From Linum tenue (Eukaryota > Streptophyta > Magnoliopsida > Malpighiales > Linaceae), in NCBI GenBank assembly GCA_946122785.1, contig CAMGYJ010000010.1, positions 11,073,467 through 11,137,466 on the forward strand: a stretch of DNA of 64,000 nt, read 5' to 3'. The notes beneath the pieces are model-generated. The model was not told the origin of the DNA. It made no database searches and worked only from the letters and a program-made list of their open reading frames with translations. Below are positions 23,459 to 34,300 of this stretch, in pieces. Numbering within the stretch: the stretch's first letter is position 1; the number at the start of each line of letters is the position of its first letter. A program made the position numbers and the translations under genes.

Positions 23459-24156
23459 CTCCTACTGTCCCACTCAGCATAATGATTTCGGTGATATGGG
23501 CCATCAACATCCTACACGTTTGCGTCCTCTTCCGACTAAACTACACAGTTGAGTTCTTCGGCACACACCATGGGTTCCGGTACTAGTTCTTCTACAGGGT
23601 CCTCGACTGACCACGACCATGACTCCGGTTGTTCAGCGACAGGTGGTTCATCCGCATGTTCCTCTTTGTCGCTCACAAAGGGCCACTCTTGGCCAACCTT
23701 CACTACGAATGAATGACTATGTTGGCCTTTCTCCAGAATCCGTTGTCATTCCCAAATCCCAATACTTATGCAAGAGTGATCCTACCTGGGAGATGGCTAT
23801 GCGCGAGGAGAAAAGTGCCTTGGATGCAAACCACACATAGAATCTCGTGCCTCGAGATCCTGAGATGTCCGTTATTGAGAGCATGTGGGTGTACACGATT
23901 GAAATGCAACCAGATGGTGCACTAGAAAGGTATAAATCTTAGAGTAAGGTTTTAGATAGGAGTATGAGATTGATTATGAAGAAACCTTCGCTTCCGTTGT
24001 GAAGACGCAGACTGTACGGTGTGTGATGGTAGTTGCGGCTATGAAGGTCTGGTCTCTACGTCAACTGGATGTGAAGAATGCTTTTCTTGTTGGTGATCGT
24101 AAAGAGACGATTTACTTGGAATGACCATCGGGCTATGAGAAGGGTGCCCAACTATA

Positions 24157-24555
24157 GTGTGTCGACTGGTGAAGTCGTTGTATGGGTTGAAGCAAGCTCT
24201 TAGGGCATGGTTCGAGAAATTTCTTGGGACGATCCTACATGTAGGGTTTTGCAGACCCAAAATGGCCGATACATTTGTTCGGTCTACTATGAATGAAATT
24301 GTGATCTTACTAATCTATATCGATGACATGATTGTTACCGGTAGTGATTCGAATGGAGTTCATGAGGTTATCAAGGCTCTGCGACGGTTCTTCAACTTAC
24401 AAGATCTAGCAGAGGTTTCATACTTTCTCGCCTCAGAGGTACATAGATCGACATCTGGTTTGTTTGTATCTCAAAGAAAGTATATCTTGGATTTGATGAA
24501 ATCCTCACAGTTGAGAACTGCACTCCGTGTTCTACACATATGGAGCAGAACTTGA
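24157..24555 (+). pseudogene. Copia-2 reverse transcriptase fragment
   Basis: The longest surviving frame of copia-2, 132 codons. It contains RLVKSLYGLKQALRAWFEKF and the active-site IYIDDMIVTG. Stops and shifts lie on both sides. Confidence 0.85.
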
Positions 24556-25264
24556 AGCTGTGTCGGGATAGTGGAGACTTACTAGAAGATCAATCGCTTT
24601 TATAGGGAGCTTGGTGGGTAGTTTGATCTATCTTACACATAGAGACCATACATTTCTTATACGGTTCAGGTGGTTAGTCAATACTTGAGAATATCCCGCA
24701 TGATATATATAGCAGAGGTACACAGGCTGTTGCAGTACTTGAAAGAAACGCAAGACTTGGGGTTATTCTATTGTTCCCAAGGAGAACCGGTAATTGAAGC
24801 ATTCGGAGATGCCGATTATGCAGGATGTAAGGATACAAAGGAGGTCGACGTCTAGGTGGTGTAAAAGAGTTGGTCAGTCCTTTATATCATAGAGGTGCAA
24901 GAACTAGGAGAGAGTTTTGAAGTCCTCCATTAAAGCGAAGTACCGCTTGATGTGAGAGGCCAGCTCCGAGTTGGTTTGGTTATGTCGGTGAGTTGGACTT
25001 CAAATGTCGTGTGTCGATGAGTGTGTATGAGGATAATACTAGTACGATACAGATCACACTCAATCTAGTTTTGCATGATTAGATGAAACATATCGAGGTT
25101 GACGTTCATTATATTAGGAAGCTAGTGGCTGAAGGAGTTATCCAGGTTGGCTATCTTTCTAATGAGGATCAGACGGCTAATGTAATAACCAAGATGGTGA
25201 CATCCAGTAGACATTGATATGTATAATCCAAATTGATGATATGCACTCATTATTATCAATATAA

Positions 25265-25530
25265 GGAAGGGTGTTGAAAATAATAAAGTATAGGTACCAC
25301 AATGTAAATATTTTATAGGTGTATGCCCTGCATGGTTAGGGTTAGTAAGCTGAAACTATATATATATGGTTGTTATGTGATTGTAAAGGCAAGCCATTTT
25401 GATAGTGAAGCATTGATGGAGAGCACAACCCTCATGTGGATTAGTCCTGAGTTTCAAGGAAACCACGTGAAAATCTCGGTGTTCTTTTGATTATTTGACA
25501 ATAACTATCGTCTTTCAAACTAAAAGTAGT
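25265..25530 (+). repeat. Probable 3' LTR of copia-2
   Basis: Follows an AAGGAAGGG purine tract, begins TGTTGAAAAT and holds a TATATATA stretch near 25360. The end is not defined, since no second LTR copy is in the window. Confidence 0.45.
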
Positions 25531-26285
25531 CCTGCTAATTTTTATCCTGAAAAAGAGCGAAAAAGGGGTGAAGCTATACAACTAATGAATTGGACTTGTG
25601 GAAAGAAAAGCCAAAGCCAAAGCCACAATAAATCGGTTGGATACCCAATAGGTTCCAAACCCAGGAGCACAAACACGAGAGATGCTCTCTACCCTAGCTG
25701 CTCAAGCTTCCCAAAGACACCACCGCCGTAGGAGCTACAACCGCCATAGTAAGTGACGGAAGTAGGATTTGAAACTACTCTGATCTTCTTTTCAGAATAT
25801 AAATATATAATTAATTAGTATAATAAAACTACTAATATCTATAATAATTTATTTATAGATAAAGAAATAACTGACTAATACAATTATTGTTTGCATAAAC
25901 GATCACGACGAGTCTTCATATTCTGAAAGAAATGCAAAATATATTAATTGTCTACACTTTTAAATAAGTTTCTTTCAATGTATCCCACTAAACAATCATT
26001 AGAAAACTGAGAGCCAATTCGACTTCGAAACTTGTTCTTAATTTAGGTCAAACTAAAACTATTCTTTTTACACTTATAATTGCTACTGGTAGAACCAAGA
26101 CTAGTTTGAAAATCAAATATATTGACGGGTATGAGTGATGCACTTTTTTCTCCACCATTACTCGAGATAATTCATCATGAACAACTGTTGTCGAATAATA
26201 ATATTATGAATGAAACCAATAAATTAACTAGTCTTTTTGTCATGAACAAATTATGAGTTGTGGTGTAGTAATAAAACATCCTTAC
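25531..26285. other. AT-rich interval between copia-2 and the CACTA element
   Basis: No gene, RNA or clear repeat was recognised. TAC at 26283-26285 is the left copy of the CACTA target duplication. Confidence 0.4.
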
Positions 26286-26790
26286 CACTACAAAAAAAAG
26301 TGGTTTTAACGATGGTGAAAAACGGTCGTTAAAAGGCCAAAAACCCTCGTGAAAAGCTATTAACGAGGGGAAGCTTCCCTTCGTTACAGGCTTTGCCGGT
26401 AAAGATCATTAACGACCGGAATCTCTTACCCTCTCGTTAAAACCTTTTACGAGGGAGCAGTTTCCTCTCGTTGATGCTAAGAATTAATACAGAAAAACCT
26501 TTATAATTAATGGGCAATTAGCCAGTCATAATTATAAGGAAATCACAATGATATTAATTAATTGATTTCAAACTTTGTCATCGAAATGATTTGCCTCGAT
26601 TGGTCGTGCGAACTCAAAAAAAATTACCCAATGTTCCAAATCTTATTTCATAAGCCTATTGGCTACAACCTTCCAATCATACAAATACAATCACAAAGAT
26701 TCATCGTTGAAGCAAAAGAAAAGTAAAATCGAGCTAGAAGATAATACTTAGCAGGTCAAGCATTAAATACTACAATTATAAAAAAAGTCT

Positions 26791-26795
26791 CATAC
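26791..26795. repeat. Tat-1 target site duplication, left copy
   Basis: CATAC, repeated exactly at 37262-37266, flanks Tat-1. Five bp is the normal length for LTR retrotransposons. Confidence 0.9.
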
Positions 26796-27326
26796 TGTTG
26801 AAGCCCACTCGATCGGCCTACTTTTCTTCCGTACCAGCTGACTCCCTCCCGATGAAGCCTGCACTCACAGAGGTGGGCCTTGTGGCCCGTTAGTCCTCCA
26901 ACGCTCAATCAGTATCTTTCTTAGAGAGAGAAGTGCTTGCAATGCACAATTTTTAGTGAGAGAAGCCAAATTGAGTAAATGCTTACCCACCTCGCTATTT
27001 ATAGCCGATCATTGCTTACCTGGACTTTCCTGTACGGATTCCCACGTCACCCTTACATTTAATGCAAGTGATCTCGGGCGCCCGCTCCGAAGGTGATTCC
27101 GGGCGCCCTCCCCAAGTGCGCACAACTCACCTTAGGCGCCTAGCACGCTAGTACTTCCATTCCGGATGCTCAGGTCCACTTGCTGTTCTGATCTAAACCC
27201 ATGGGCGCCAATCACGGCCCACTCCGAAGTCCTGGGCGTGCTCCACTCTTCAGACTATTTGGGCTTTATGTCTCTTAACGGGCCTCACCCACGTGTCGAG
27301 GCCTTCTCATTCGCACACCCCCAACA
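26796..27326 (-). repeat. 3' LTR of Tat-1
   Basis: 531 bp, TGTTG...CAACA on the plus strand. Differs from 36730-37261 by two substitutions and one missing base. Contains CTATTTATAG near 26992, a TATA box when read on the minus strand. Confidence 0.95.
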
Positions 27327-27328
27327 AT

Positions 27329-27340
27329 TGCCCCCTAGTT
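27329..27340 (-). other. Tat-1 polypurine tract
   Basis: Minus strand reads CTAGGGGGCAAT directly before the 3' LTR. Tat-2 has the matching ATTGCCCC at 53388. Confidence 0.65.
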
Positions 27341-28274
27341 AGGTGCTCAAGTTTCGGATTTCTTGAGCGCCTAACTACTAGGCTTTTACTCCTTCCGCCT
27401 TTCATTGCGACCGCTGCTTGCCCCCCACTTCGCCGTGACCTTCATCCCTTTAGGACGGGAGTCTCAATCCTACTGAAACTCCTAGGCGCCCCTATTGGGC
27501 CATAGGCGCCCCTGATTCAGGTGCCTCCCTCGTTCTTTCACACGGTCCTCCTTCCTTCAGGCGCCTTCAATCCAACCCTAGTTTCTTAGTCGGCGCCCAC
27601 TCATCGTACCCAGGCGCCTGGAGTAATCCGCCGCCTTTTAGTAGAAGCTCCCTTTTTCGGCACAGCAGTCTCGTCCCAAGCCCATAACAAACGTCCAATC
27701 GCTCTCTCGTCGTGCGTCCTAGTCGTCCGGACAACCAGTGTCGCTAGCCCTTAAATCAAAGCGCCCCGCCTTCGTGGTTTGACGAAGGCGCCTCGATTAC
27801 CAAAGGCGTCTTGACCCGCCTTGCTTCCTTGATTTGGCGCAGGCGCCTCGATTGCCGCGTGGTTTGACGAAGGCGCCACGATTGCCAAAGGCGTCTTGAC
27901 TCGCCTCGCCCCCTTGATTTAACGCAGGCGCCTTTTGGTCCAGCCGCCTCTCTCTCTTCTGCCCGAGGCGCCTTGATTCGCCGGCTGTCCTACACCTTGC
28001 GCTCCCGCCGCCTCTCCTCGATTTATCAGAAGGCGCCTTCCAAACTAGCCGCCTCTCCTGCCCCCCTTCACAACCGCCGGTGTGGGATTCGCAATGACGC
28101 GGTTGTGAATCAGCCACGTGGCAGTCGGCATGATATTCGAGGCGCTCCATTTTCTTTAAATGTAAGTTGATCCCCCACATTGTTCTTCATTCGCCCTCGA
28201 TTTGCCTTCTCACTCTAGCTTCTCTCTCTGCTTTGCCTCTCTCCCTTTTTTAGCGTTCGACTTTTCTCGCCGCG
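27341..28274. repeat. Tat-1 3' untranslated region: GGCGCC-rich, with a tandem duplication
   Basis: Upstream of the antisense gene and downstream of pol. Between 27774 and 27931 an approximately 84-bp segment occurs twice in tandem (each starting GTGGTTTGACGAAGGCGCC). GGCGCC is extremely frequent. The antisense gene's promoter and 5' leader should lie here; TTTAAATG near 28157 is the only TATA-like box I see. Confidence 0.7.
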
Positions 28275-30793
28275 ATGTCTCTCCCCTCCGACGCTGCCGC
28301 CGCCGCCGCGGGCTCCTCTCAAAATCAAGGCGGCCCCTCCAAGACCGGTAAGCCCCTCTCTGTCTTTTTTTTTTTTTTTTTTGCGTGAATGCTTGTGTAT
28401 TGTTGCGATGGAGGCGCCTCTTACTGCTCCAACGGTTGTGCGCCTACTTGACTTGTTTTAGTGGAGGCGCCCGCATTGTCACCCATTCCGACGCCTTCCT
28501 CGAACTACGACGTGCCGGACGATGGGTCGTACAAGATGACTACTTGGGAAGGCACCTGGCCGCCGGAGTATGCGCCTTGGGAGACTACATGTTTGCCGAC
28601 GAACGTGGCAGGGCCTGAGCATAACTCCACCATCTCAGCGTCGTGGATGAAAAGCTTGATCGATGGGCTCGGGCTCCCGCGCACCTGGACGTATGCGCCT
28701 CCATCACCCATGGCCAGGGTAGGGTTGTGCGGGCCCCGTTGGTTGGGTATATACCAGGAGTATTTCAGGTTCGGGCTCCGGTTCCCTATTGATCCTATTT
28801 TGGAGGGCATTCTGGAGTGCTGCGAGTGCACAATCGGGCGCCTGTCTCCGTCCGTGGTACTGATTGTTGTGCTCTTCAAGCTGAAGTGCCGAATTCATCA
28901 TGTGCGCCCAACTTTCAACTTATTCCGCCACTTTTTCTCGGTGATTTCCCGGGACAATTGTCTGTCCTTGAAACGGCGGAAGAAATTGCGCGCCCATTTC
29001 GTGACGAAGTGCCCCAAATTGGGGCGCACCTGGTTCAACGGGTTCTTCTTTTTGAAGGCGCATAGGGATTACTTCTTTGAAAGTGGAGGCGCCTTTAGGA
29101 CTGACTGGGAGCTTGGTACGGAGGCCCGCTTCAACGCTGCCGTTGTTCTAAGCCGAGAAGAGCGAGATGGGGCCGCCCTAATAAGCGCCTCACCTGTAAA
29201 CTTGCGCCCCACTGAGGCACGGGCGCCTATTTTAGAGGAATATTATGCAGATGGTGTGTTGAGTGTCGTTTGTGTCTCTTGCATTCTTTTTTGGGCGCCT
29301 AGCTAATCCCTTGGTTTTGTTTGCAGGTACTAGATTTGGCCGCATTGCTGACTTGATTAAGAGTCGGTACGAGAGGATGACTCTGGAGGAGCCTCAACAA
29401 GGAGGATCCAATCTTGGGGGGACTTCTCCTGCCTCAGTGTCCACTCCACCACCATTGATGGCGCCTAAAGAGCAAGGGAAGGGAAAGGCGCCCGGAGAGA
29501 AGACCACTGGGGCATCGAGCTAGGCATCCACACCTTTGGGCGCGGATGGCATGGAAGGCCACGTCGTGGTTGAGGACGTGGATGATCAAGAGGATGAAGT
29601 GTCTTTGATCACTCGTGGGAAGAGAGGAGGCGCCCCAATGACTCCACCAGCAAAGCGGCACAGAGCTGATAAAGGAGAGGGAGGCGCCGCAAGTCAAGGC
29701 GATGCCCAGCCCCCACGATATGCAATCGTGGAAGGGCGCCTATTGGGGCCCGATGGAAGGCCCCCCATGCTTCAGCCCAGGCGCACCGATTTGGGGCGGG
29801 TGGCCTTGTCTTGCTCTCCGCGGGCGGCGGTGGAACGTGGATGCGCAATGGGCTTGGCTCTTTCAGCGTCGAAACTTCTGCAGGTGCCCTCCTCGATCTC
29901 GGAGGATCATCCATGGGCTGAAGTCGCCCGAATGGGAGCCAAGGTATGCCCTCCTAGGCGCCTTCATTTGTCTTGCATGTGTTTCACATTGTTTAAGCGC
30001 CTACCTTTTTTGTGGCGCCCTTATTTGACTTGCATTTTATCACATTGCTCGCTTGGGCGTCTTGCAGATGCTCCTTCTTGCCGAGGCAGGCGCCCGGAAG
30101 ACAGACCTGGCGCTTGAGGAGTGCCGCGAGGCCCGGTCGTCTTTGTCCTCCATGAAGAACAACCTTGATACTGTGACCATGCGCCGCGAGCAACTTGTTA
30201 AAGAGTGCGAGGAGGCGCAATTGGAGGCGGCAAAGCAGATTTCGGCGCTTCAAAGCACCTTAGAGGAGGAGCGCCGCCAACGGGACGCCGACTTTGCTAT
30301 TCGTATGGAAGAAGAGCGCCGAGACTTTGAGCAAAGGCTAGGCGCCTTGACCGCGGAGAAGGAGGCCCTTACCCTTGATCTGGGCGCCCGCGACGCCGAA
30401 CTTGCGACCTTGGAGGAGGAGAAAAGCACCCTCCAGGACGAGGTAAAGGCGGCCGCCTACCGCCGCAGGGACTACAAGAAGGCGCTCAAGAGTGTGCGGG
30501 GGGAAAAAAGGTCTCTCAAGGCGGCGCTTAAGAATTTTCCCAACTCTGAGGCAGGGCAAGACCTAATTGCCAAGGCGTCCCTCGATAGTTTGGTGCTTGT
30601 CAAGAGGAAGCTTGACCAGGAGTACCCCGACATCACCGTCAACTTCCCTGACCTCGTGAACTTTGTCATCGAGGAGATGCAAAAGGAGCAAGAGGAGGCG
30701 ACTGAGGACGATGCGGCGCCTGCGGGAGAGAGGGGGGCGCCTTCTTCACCAGAGAGCGAGTCGTCCATGAGTGACTCCTCGGAGGCCGAGTAG
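28275..30793 (+). CDS. Tat-1 antisense gene (four exons, putative gypsy-type transposon domain and coiled coil), one in-frame TAG
   Basis: Encoded opposite to gag-pol. Exons 28275-28347, 28462-29253, 29327-29943 and 30068-30793 have GT-AG borders with phases 1, 1, 0 and sum to 2208 nt. Exon 1 encodes an Ala-rich start (MSLPSDAAAAAAGSS). Exon 2 has YFRFGLRFPIDPIL, CTIGRLSPS and TWFNGFFFLKA, resembling the Pfam putative gypsy-type transposon domain (Transposase_28) common in Tat antisense ORFs. Exon 3 is a Pro/Gly-rich linker and holds the single stop (TAG at 29521-29523). Exon 4 (residues about 495-680) is a long charged coiled coil followed by an acidic Ser/Glu tail. Function is unknown. Its counterpart in Tat-2 has the same intron map. 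Confidence 0.8.
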
Positions 30794-31387
30794 TGAGGGC
30801 GCGCCTCTTTTGTGGCATGTACCATTGTTTTTTTTTTTATGTTCGTCGATTTGTCTTGCTTTCCTCATAAACTTTTGCTTGGGCGTATGCCCGTTGGGCC
30901 TTGTCAACTTTCTGCTCGCCTTGTCAACTCTTTTTAGGGCGCATTATATCTCAGGGCGCATTTTTATTGCACTTACTGTTTCTCATGCTTTCCTTGGGCG
31001 CGTTATTTAATTGGGCGCTTTATTTTCATGGGCGCGTATTTATGGGCGCTTTCTAATGGTGGGTTTTCCTGATCTTGGGCACAAATATATGGGTGCTTTA
31101 CTAAATGGGCGCAAATTCTTACGGGCGCGTTCGTTCCGGGCACATATTTCACGGGTGCTTTACTTGGGCGCATTTCTTACTTGGGCGCATATTTCTTACT
31201 TGGGCGCATTTCTTACTTGGGCGCATATTTCTTACGGGCGCATTTCTTACTTGGGCGCATTAGTGGAGAGGAAATCACTCTAGGGAGTTTTTTTCATAAA
31301 CACAAACACAGGCGCCTTAACATGACGAGCGCTTTGATTACACGATACGAGGTGCTGAACACAACAAGCGCTTTTGATTACACAGCA
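30794..31387. repeat. Spacer between the antisense gene and pol 3' ends, with GGGCGCAT repeats
   Basis: The two Tat-1 genes converge here. Between about 30940 and 31265 the sequence repeats GGGCGCAT followed by a T-rich stretch. The last 110 bp are near-perfect tandem copies of TTGGGCGCATTTCTTAC with a variant ATATTTCTTAC. No separate gene. Confidence 0.75.
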
Positions 31388-34300
31388 CTACATACTCCCA
31401 CAGGCGTTCCCCTTTTGCTTCTCATACTGCAGCCTCCTTGCCCCCGGTTGGGCGCAATACGCACGCAAGTTCTGCGCGTTCCATGTTCTCTTCACTGGCT
31501 TTCCATTCAGATGTTCCAACTTGAACGTAGCCGCTCCGATGACTTCCTTCACTCGATACGGGCCTTTCCACTTGGGAGCCAGCTTGCCCTCCTGCGCACA
31601 GGGCCTGAAATCTCTCTTGAGGACCAGGGCGCCTATGGAGATGCCATGAGGGCGCATTTTTCTGTTGTAGTATCGGGCAACTTGCCTCTTCATTTCTTCC
31701 AGGCGCACAGACGCGACCTCACGCCGCTCATCGGAGAGATCCAAATCAGCCACCCTGTCTTCTTCATTTGGGCCTGGTTCATAATTCGCCACCCGGAAGC
31801 TTGGGATATTAATCTCGACCGGGATCACCGCCTCACTTCCATATGTTAACGCGAAAGGAGTCTCACCAGTGGCTACTTTGAACGTCGTTCGGTGAGCCCA
31901 GAGAACGCTAGGCAACTCTTCCACCCAACGCCCCTTGGCGCCTAGGAGCCTAGTGTGCAACCCGTGTAAGATGCTCTTGTTAGCCGCCTCAGCTTGCCCA
32001 TTAGCTTGCGGGTATGCTACGGATGAGAACCTAAGGACCACCCCATGCGCATCGCAAAACTCCACGAACTGTTTGCAATCGAATTGTTTGCCATGATCAG
32101 TGACAATAGACTCCGGCAGCCCAAAACGAGTGAAAATGTTCCTTCTTGTAAACTTGCGCACTTGTGCTTCCGTAATGGTCGCCAAGGGCTCCGCCTCTAC
32201 CCACTTCGAAAAGTAGTCGAGGGCGACAATTAAATACTTCAGCTGTCCGGGTGCCTTTGGAAAAGGACCTAGAAGGTCCATGCCCCACTGAGCAAAAGGC
32301 CAGGCGCCCGTGTTACCCTGCATTGGGGCAGCGGGTATATGAATGTCGTTGGCATGGATCTGACACTGGTGACAGGCGCCCGTGTGGGCCTTGGCATCTT
32401 TTCGCATTGTTGGCCAATAATATCCTTGTCGAAGCAACGTTTTTTCCAAACTACGAGCGCCAGCGTGCATTCCGCAAGTACCGCTGTGGACTTCTTCCAA
32501 CGCCGCCTGACCCTCTTCCTTACTCAAACACCTTAAATATGTTCCTGAATGGGATCTCTTGTACAGGCGCCCCCCGATTATGGAGCACCGAGCCGCCTTG
32601 CGCCTCAGCCTCCATGCCTCCTTTGGGTCCTCTGGGACTGTACCAGCCGTCAAGTATCCCAAGATGGGCACCATCCAACCGTCAGTTTCCATAGAACCCC
32701 CCACGGTTGCTACCACGTATTCCTGTGGGACCTCTTTCGTGACGATAACTTTCCTTTCCTCAGCGAAGTCTAAAGCCGTGGCCAACTTGGATAGTGCATC
32801 GGCATGGGCGTTTTCCTCTCTTGGGATGTGCACGAATTCTATCTCCCTGAACCAGGCGCCTTCTCTTCTGACCGCTTGAACATAGGCTTCTAAGGCTTCC
32901 TCCTTAACATCGAACGCCCCATTGAGCTGGTTGACCACAAGGGCCGAATCGGATTTGACACTAACATGTTGGGCGCCCAATTCTCGTGCCATGCGGAGTC
33001 CTGCTACGACCGCTGCATACTCACCCGCATTGTTGGTCTTAAGTTCTGAGAACCGTAGAGCAATCTCATGCATGACTCCGCTTGGGCTAATAATTACTAT
33101 TCCTGCCCCGGCGCCCACGCGGCTCGCCGCCCCGTCTACTTGAACTTGCCACGTCTCCTGGTCGACCCCTTCAGTCTCCACTATTCCCTCGGCCATGAAA
33201 TCGGCAATCACTTGAGCTTTGATAGCCGGTCGGGGCGCGTACCGGATGTCGAACTCACTTAGCTGAACGGCCCATTTAACAAGGCGCCCAGCCACGTCCA
33301 TGGAGCCCAGTGTGGACTTGAGGGGTAAATTGGTGAGCACAACGATAGCATGCGCCTGGAAATAGGGGCGTAACTTGGTAGCGGCGGTCACGACTGCCAA
33401 GGCGGCCTTTTCAATAGGCGCGTACCGTTTCTCGTGTGGTCCCATCGTCTTACTCACATAGTACACCGGCCTCTCTTCCCCCGTAGGCGCCTCCTTTGAC
33501 ACTAGTACCGCGCTGACTGCCACGTCCGAGACCGCAATGTATAAATACAGGACCTCCCCGGCCTTGGGTGCCGTCATGACCGTGGGCGCCGCCAATAGGC
33601 GCTTCAGGTCTTCGAACGCCTCGCTACACGCCTCATCCCATTGGAAACGAACCGCCTTCTTTAGGATCCTGAAGAAAGGGGCCGCCTTGTCGGCCGACCT
33701 TGGTATGAAGCGCCCCAGGGCTGTGAGGCGCCCCGCTAGGCCTTGTAATTCCTTAGGCGTCCTTGGCAGTGCGAGTTTGATGATGGCCTCCACTTGCTTC
33801 GGGTTCGCTTCAATCCCTCTCTTAGTGATCATGAAGCCCAAAAACTTGCCTGCCTCCGCGCCGAAGACGCATTTCAGGGGGTTGAGCCGAAGATTGTGCA
33901 GGCGCATGGTTTCAAAGGTCTCCCTTAAATCACCTAAGTGATCTCCCCGTTTGTGACTCTTGACTATTAAGTCGTCCACATACGCCTCCACGTTCCGCCC
34001 AATCTGCCGTTGGAAGACCGTATTCACCATGCGTTGATATGTGGCGCCCGCATTCTTCAGTCCAAATGCCATGACTCTATAGCAAAAGTTCCCGAAGGGC
34101 GTCATGAAGGCTGTCTTCAACCGATCTTCTTCAGCCATGGGGATCTGATGGTACCCGGAAAACATGTCGAGGAAACTGAGCATCTCATGATAAGCCGTAG
34201 CGTCCACTAGCAGGTCTATGCGGGGCATCGGGTATGCGTCCGTCGGACACGCCCTGTTGAGACTTGTGAAATCCACACACATCCTCCAATCTCCTGCTGG

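Larger units (their letters stand above)
22400..25530 (+). mobile_element. Decayed Ty1/copia element (copia-2)
   Basis: The plus strand shows copia pieces in order with many stops and shifts. Integrase end, about 22480-22620: GISHQNGVVERK. Reverse transcriptase, 24000-24540: [12 protein letters not shown] sequence, SLYGLKQALRAW, the catalytic IYIDDMIVTG, then FNLQDLAEVSYFLASEVHRS. RNase H, 24660-25200: LQYLKETQDLGLFYCS, FGDADYAGCKD, then HYIRKLVAEGVIQV. A purine tract AAGGAAGGG and TGTTGAAAAT at about 25265 mark the start of a likely 3' LTR. No 5' LTR or gag was found. An hAT MITE interrupts it at 23019-23458. Confidence 0.8.

Noticed and set aside
28505..28879. Minus-strand frame opposite Tat-1 antisense exon 2
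   Set aside because: No family likeness; the plus-strand frame has the conserved cores and splice sites.
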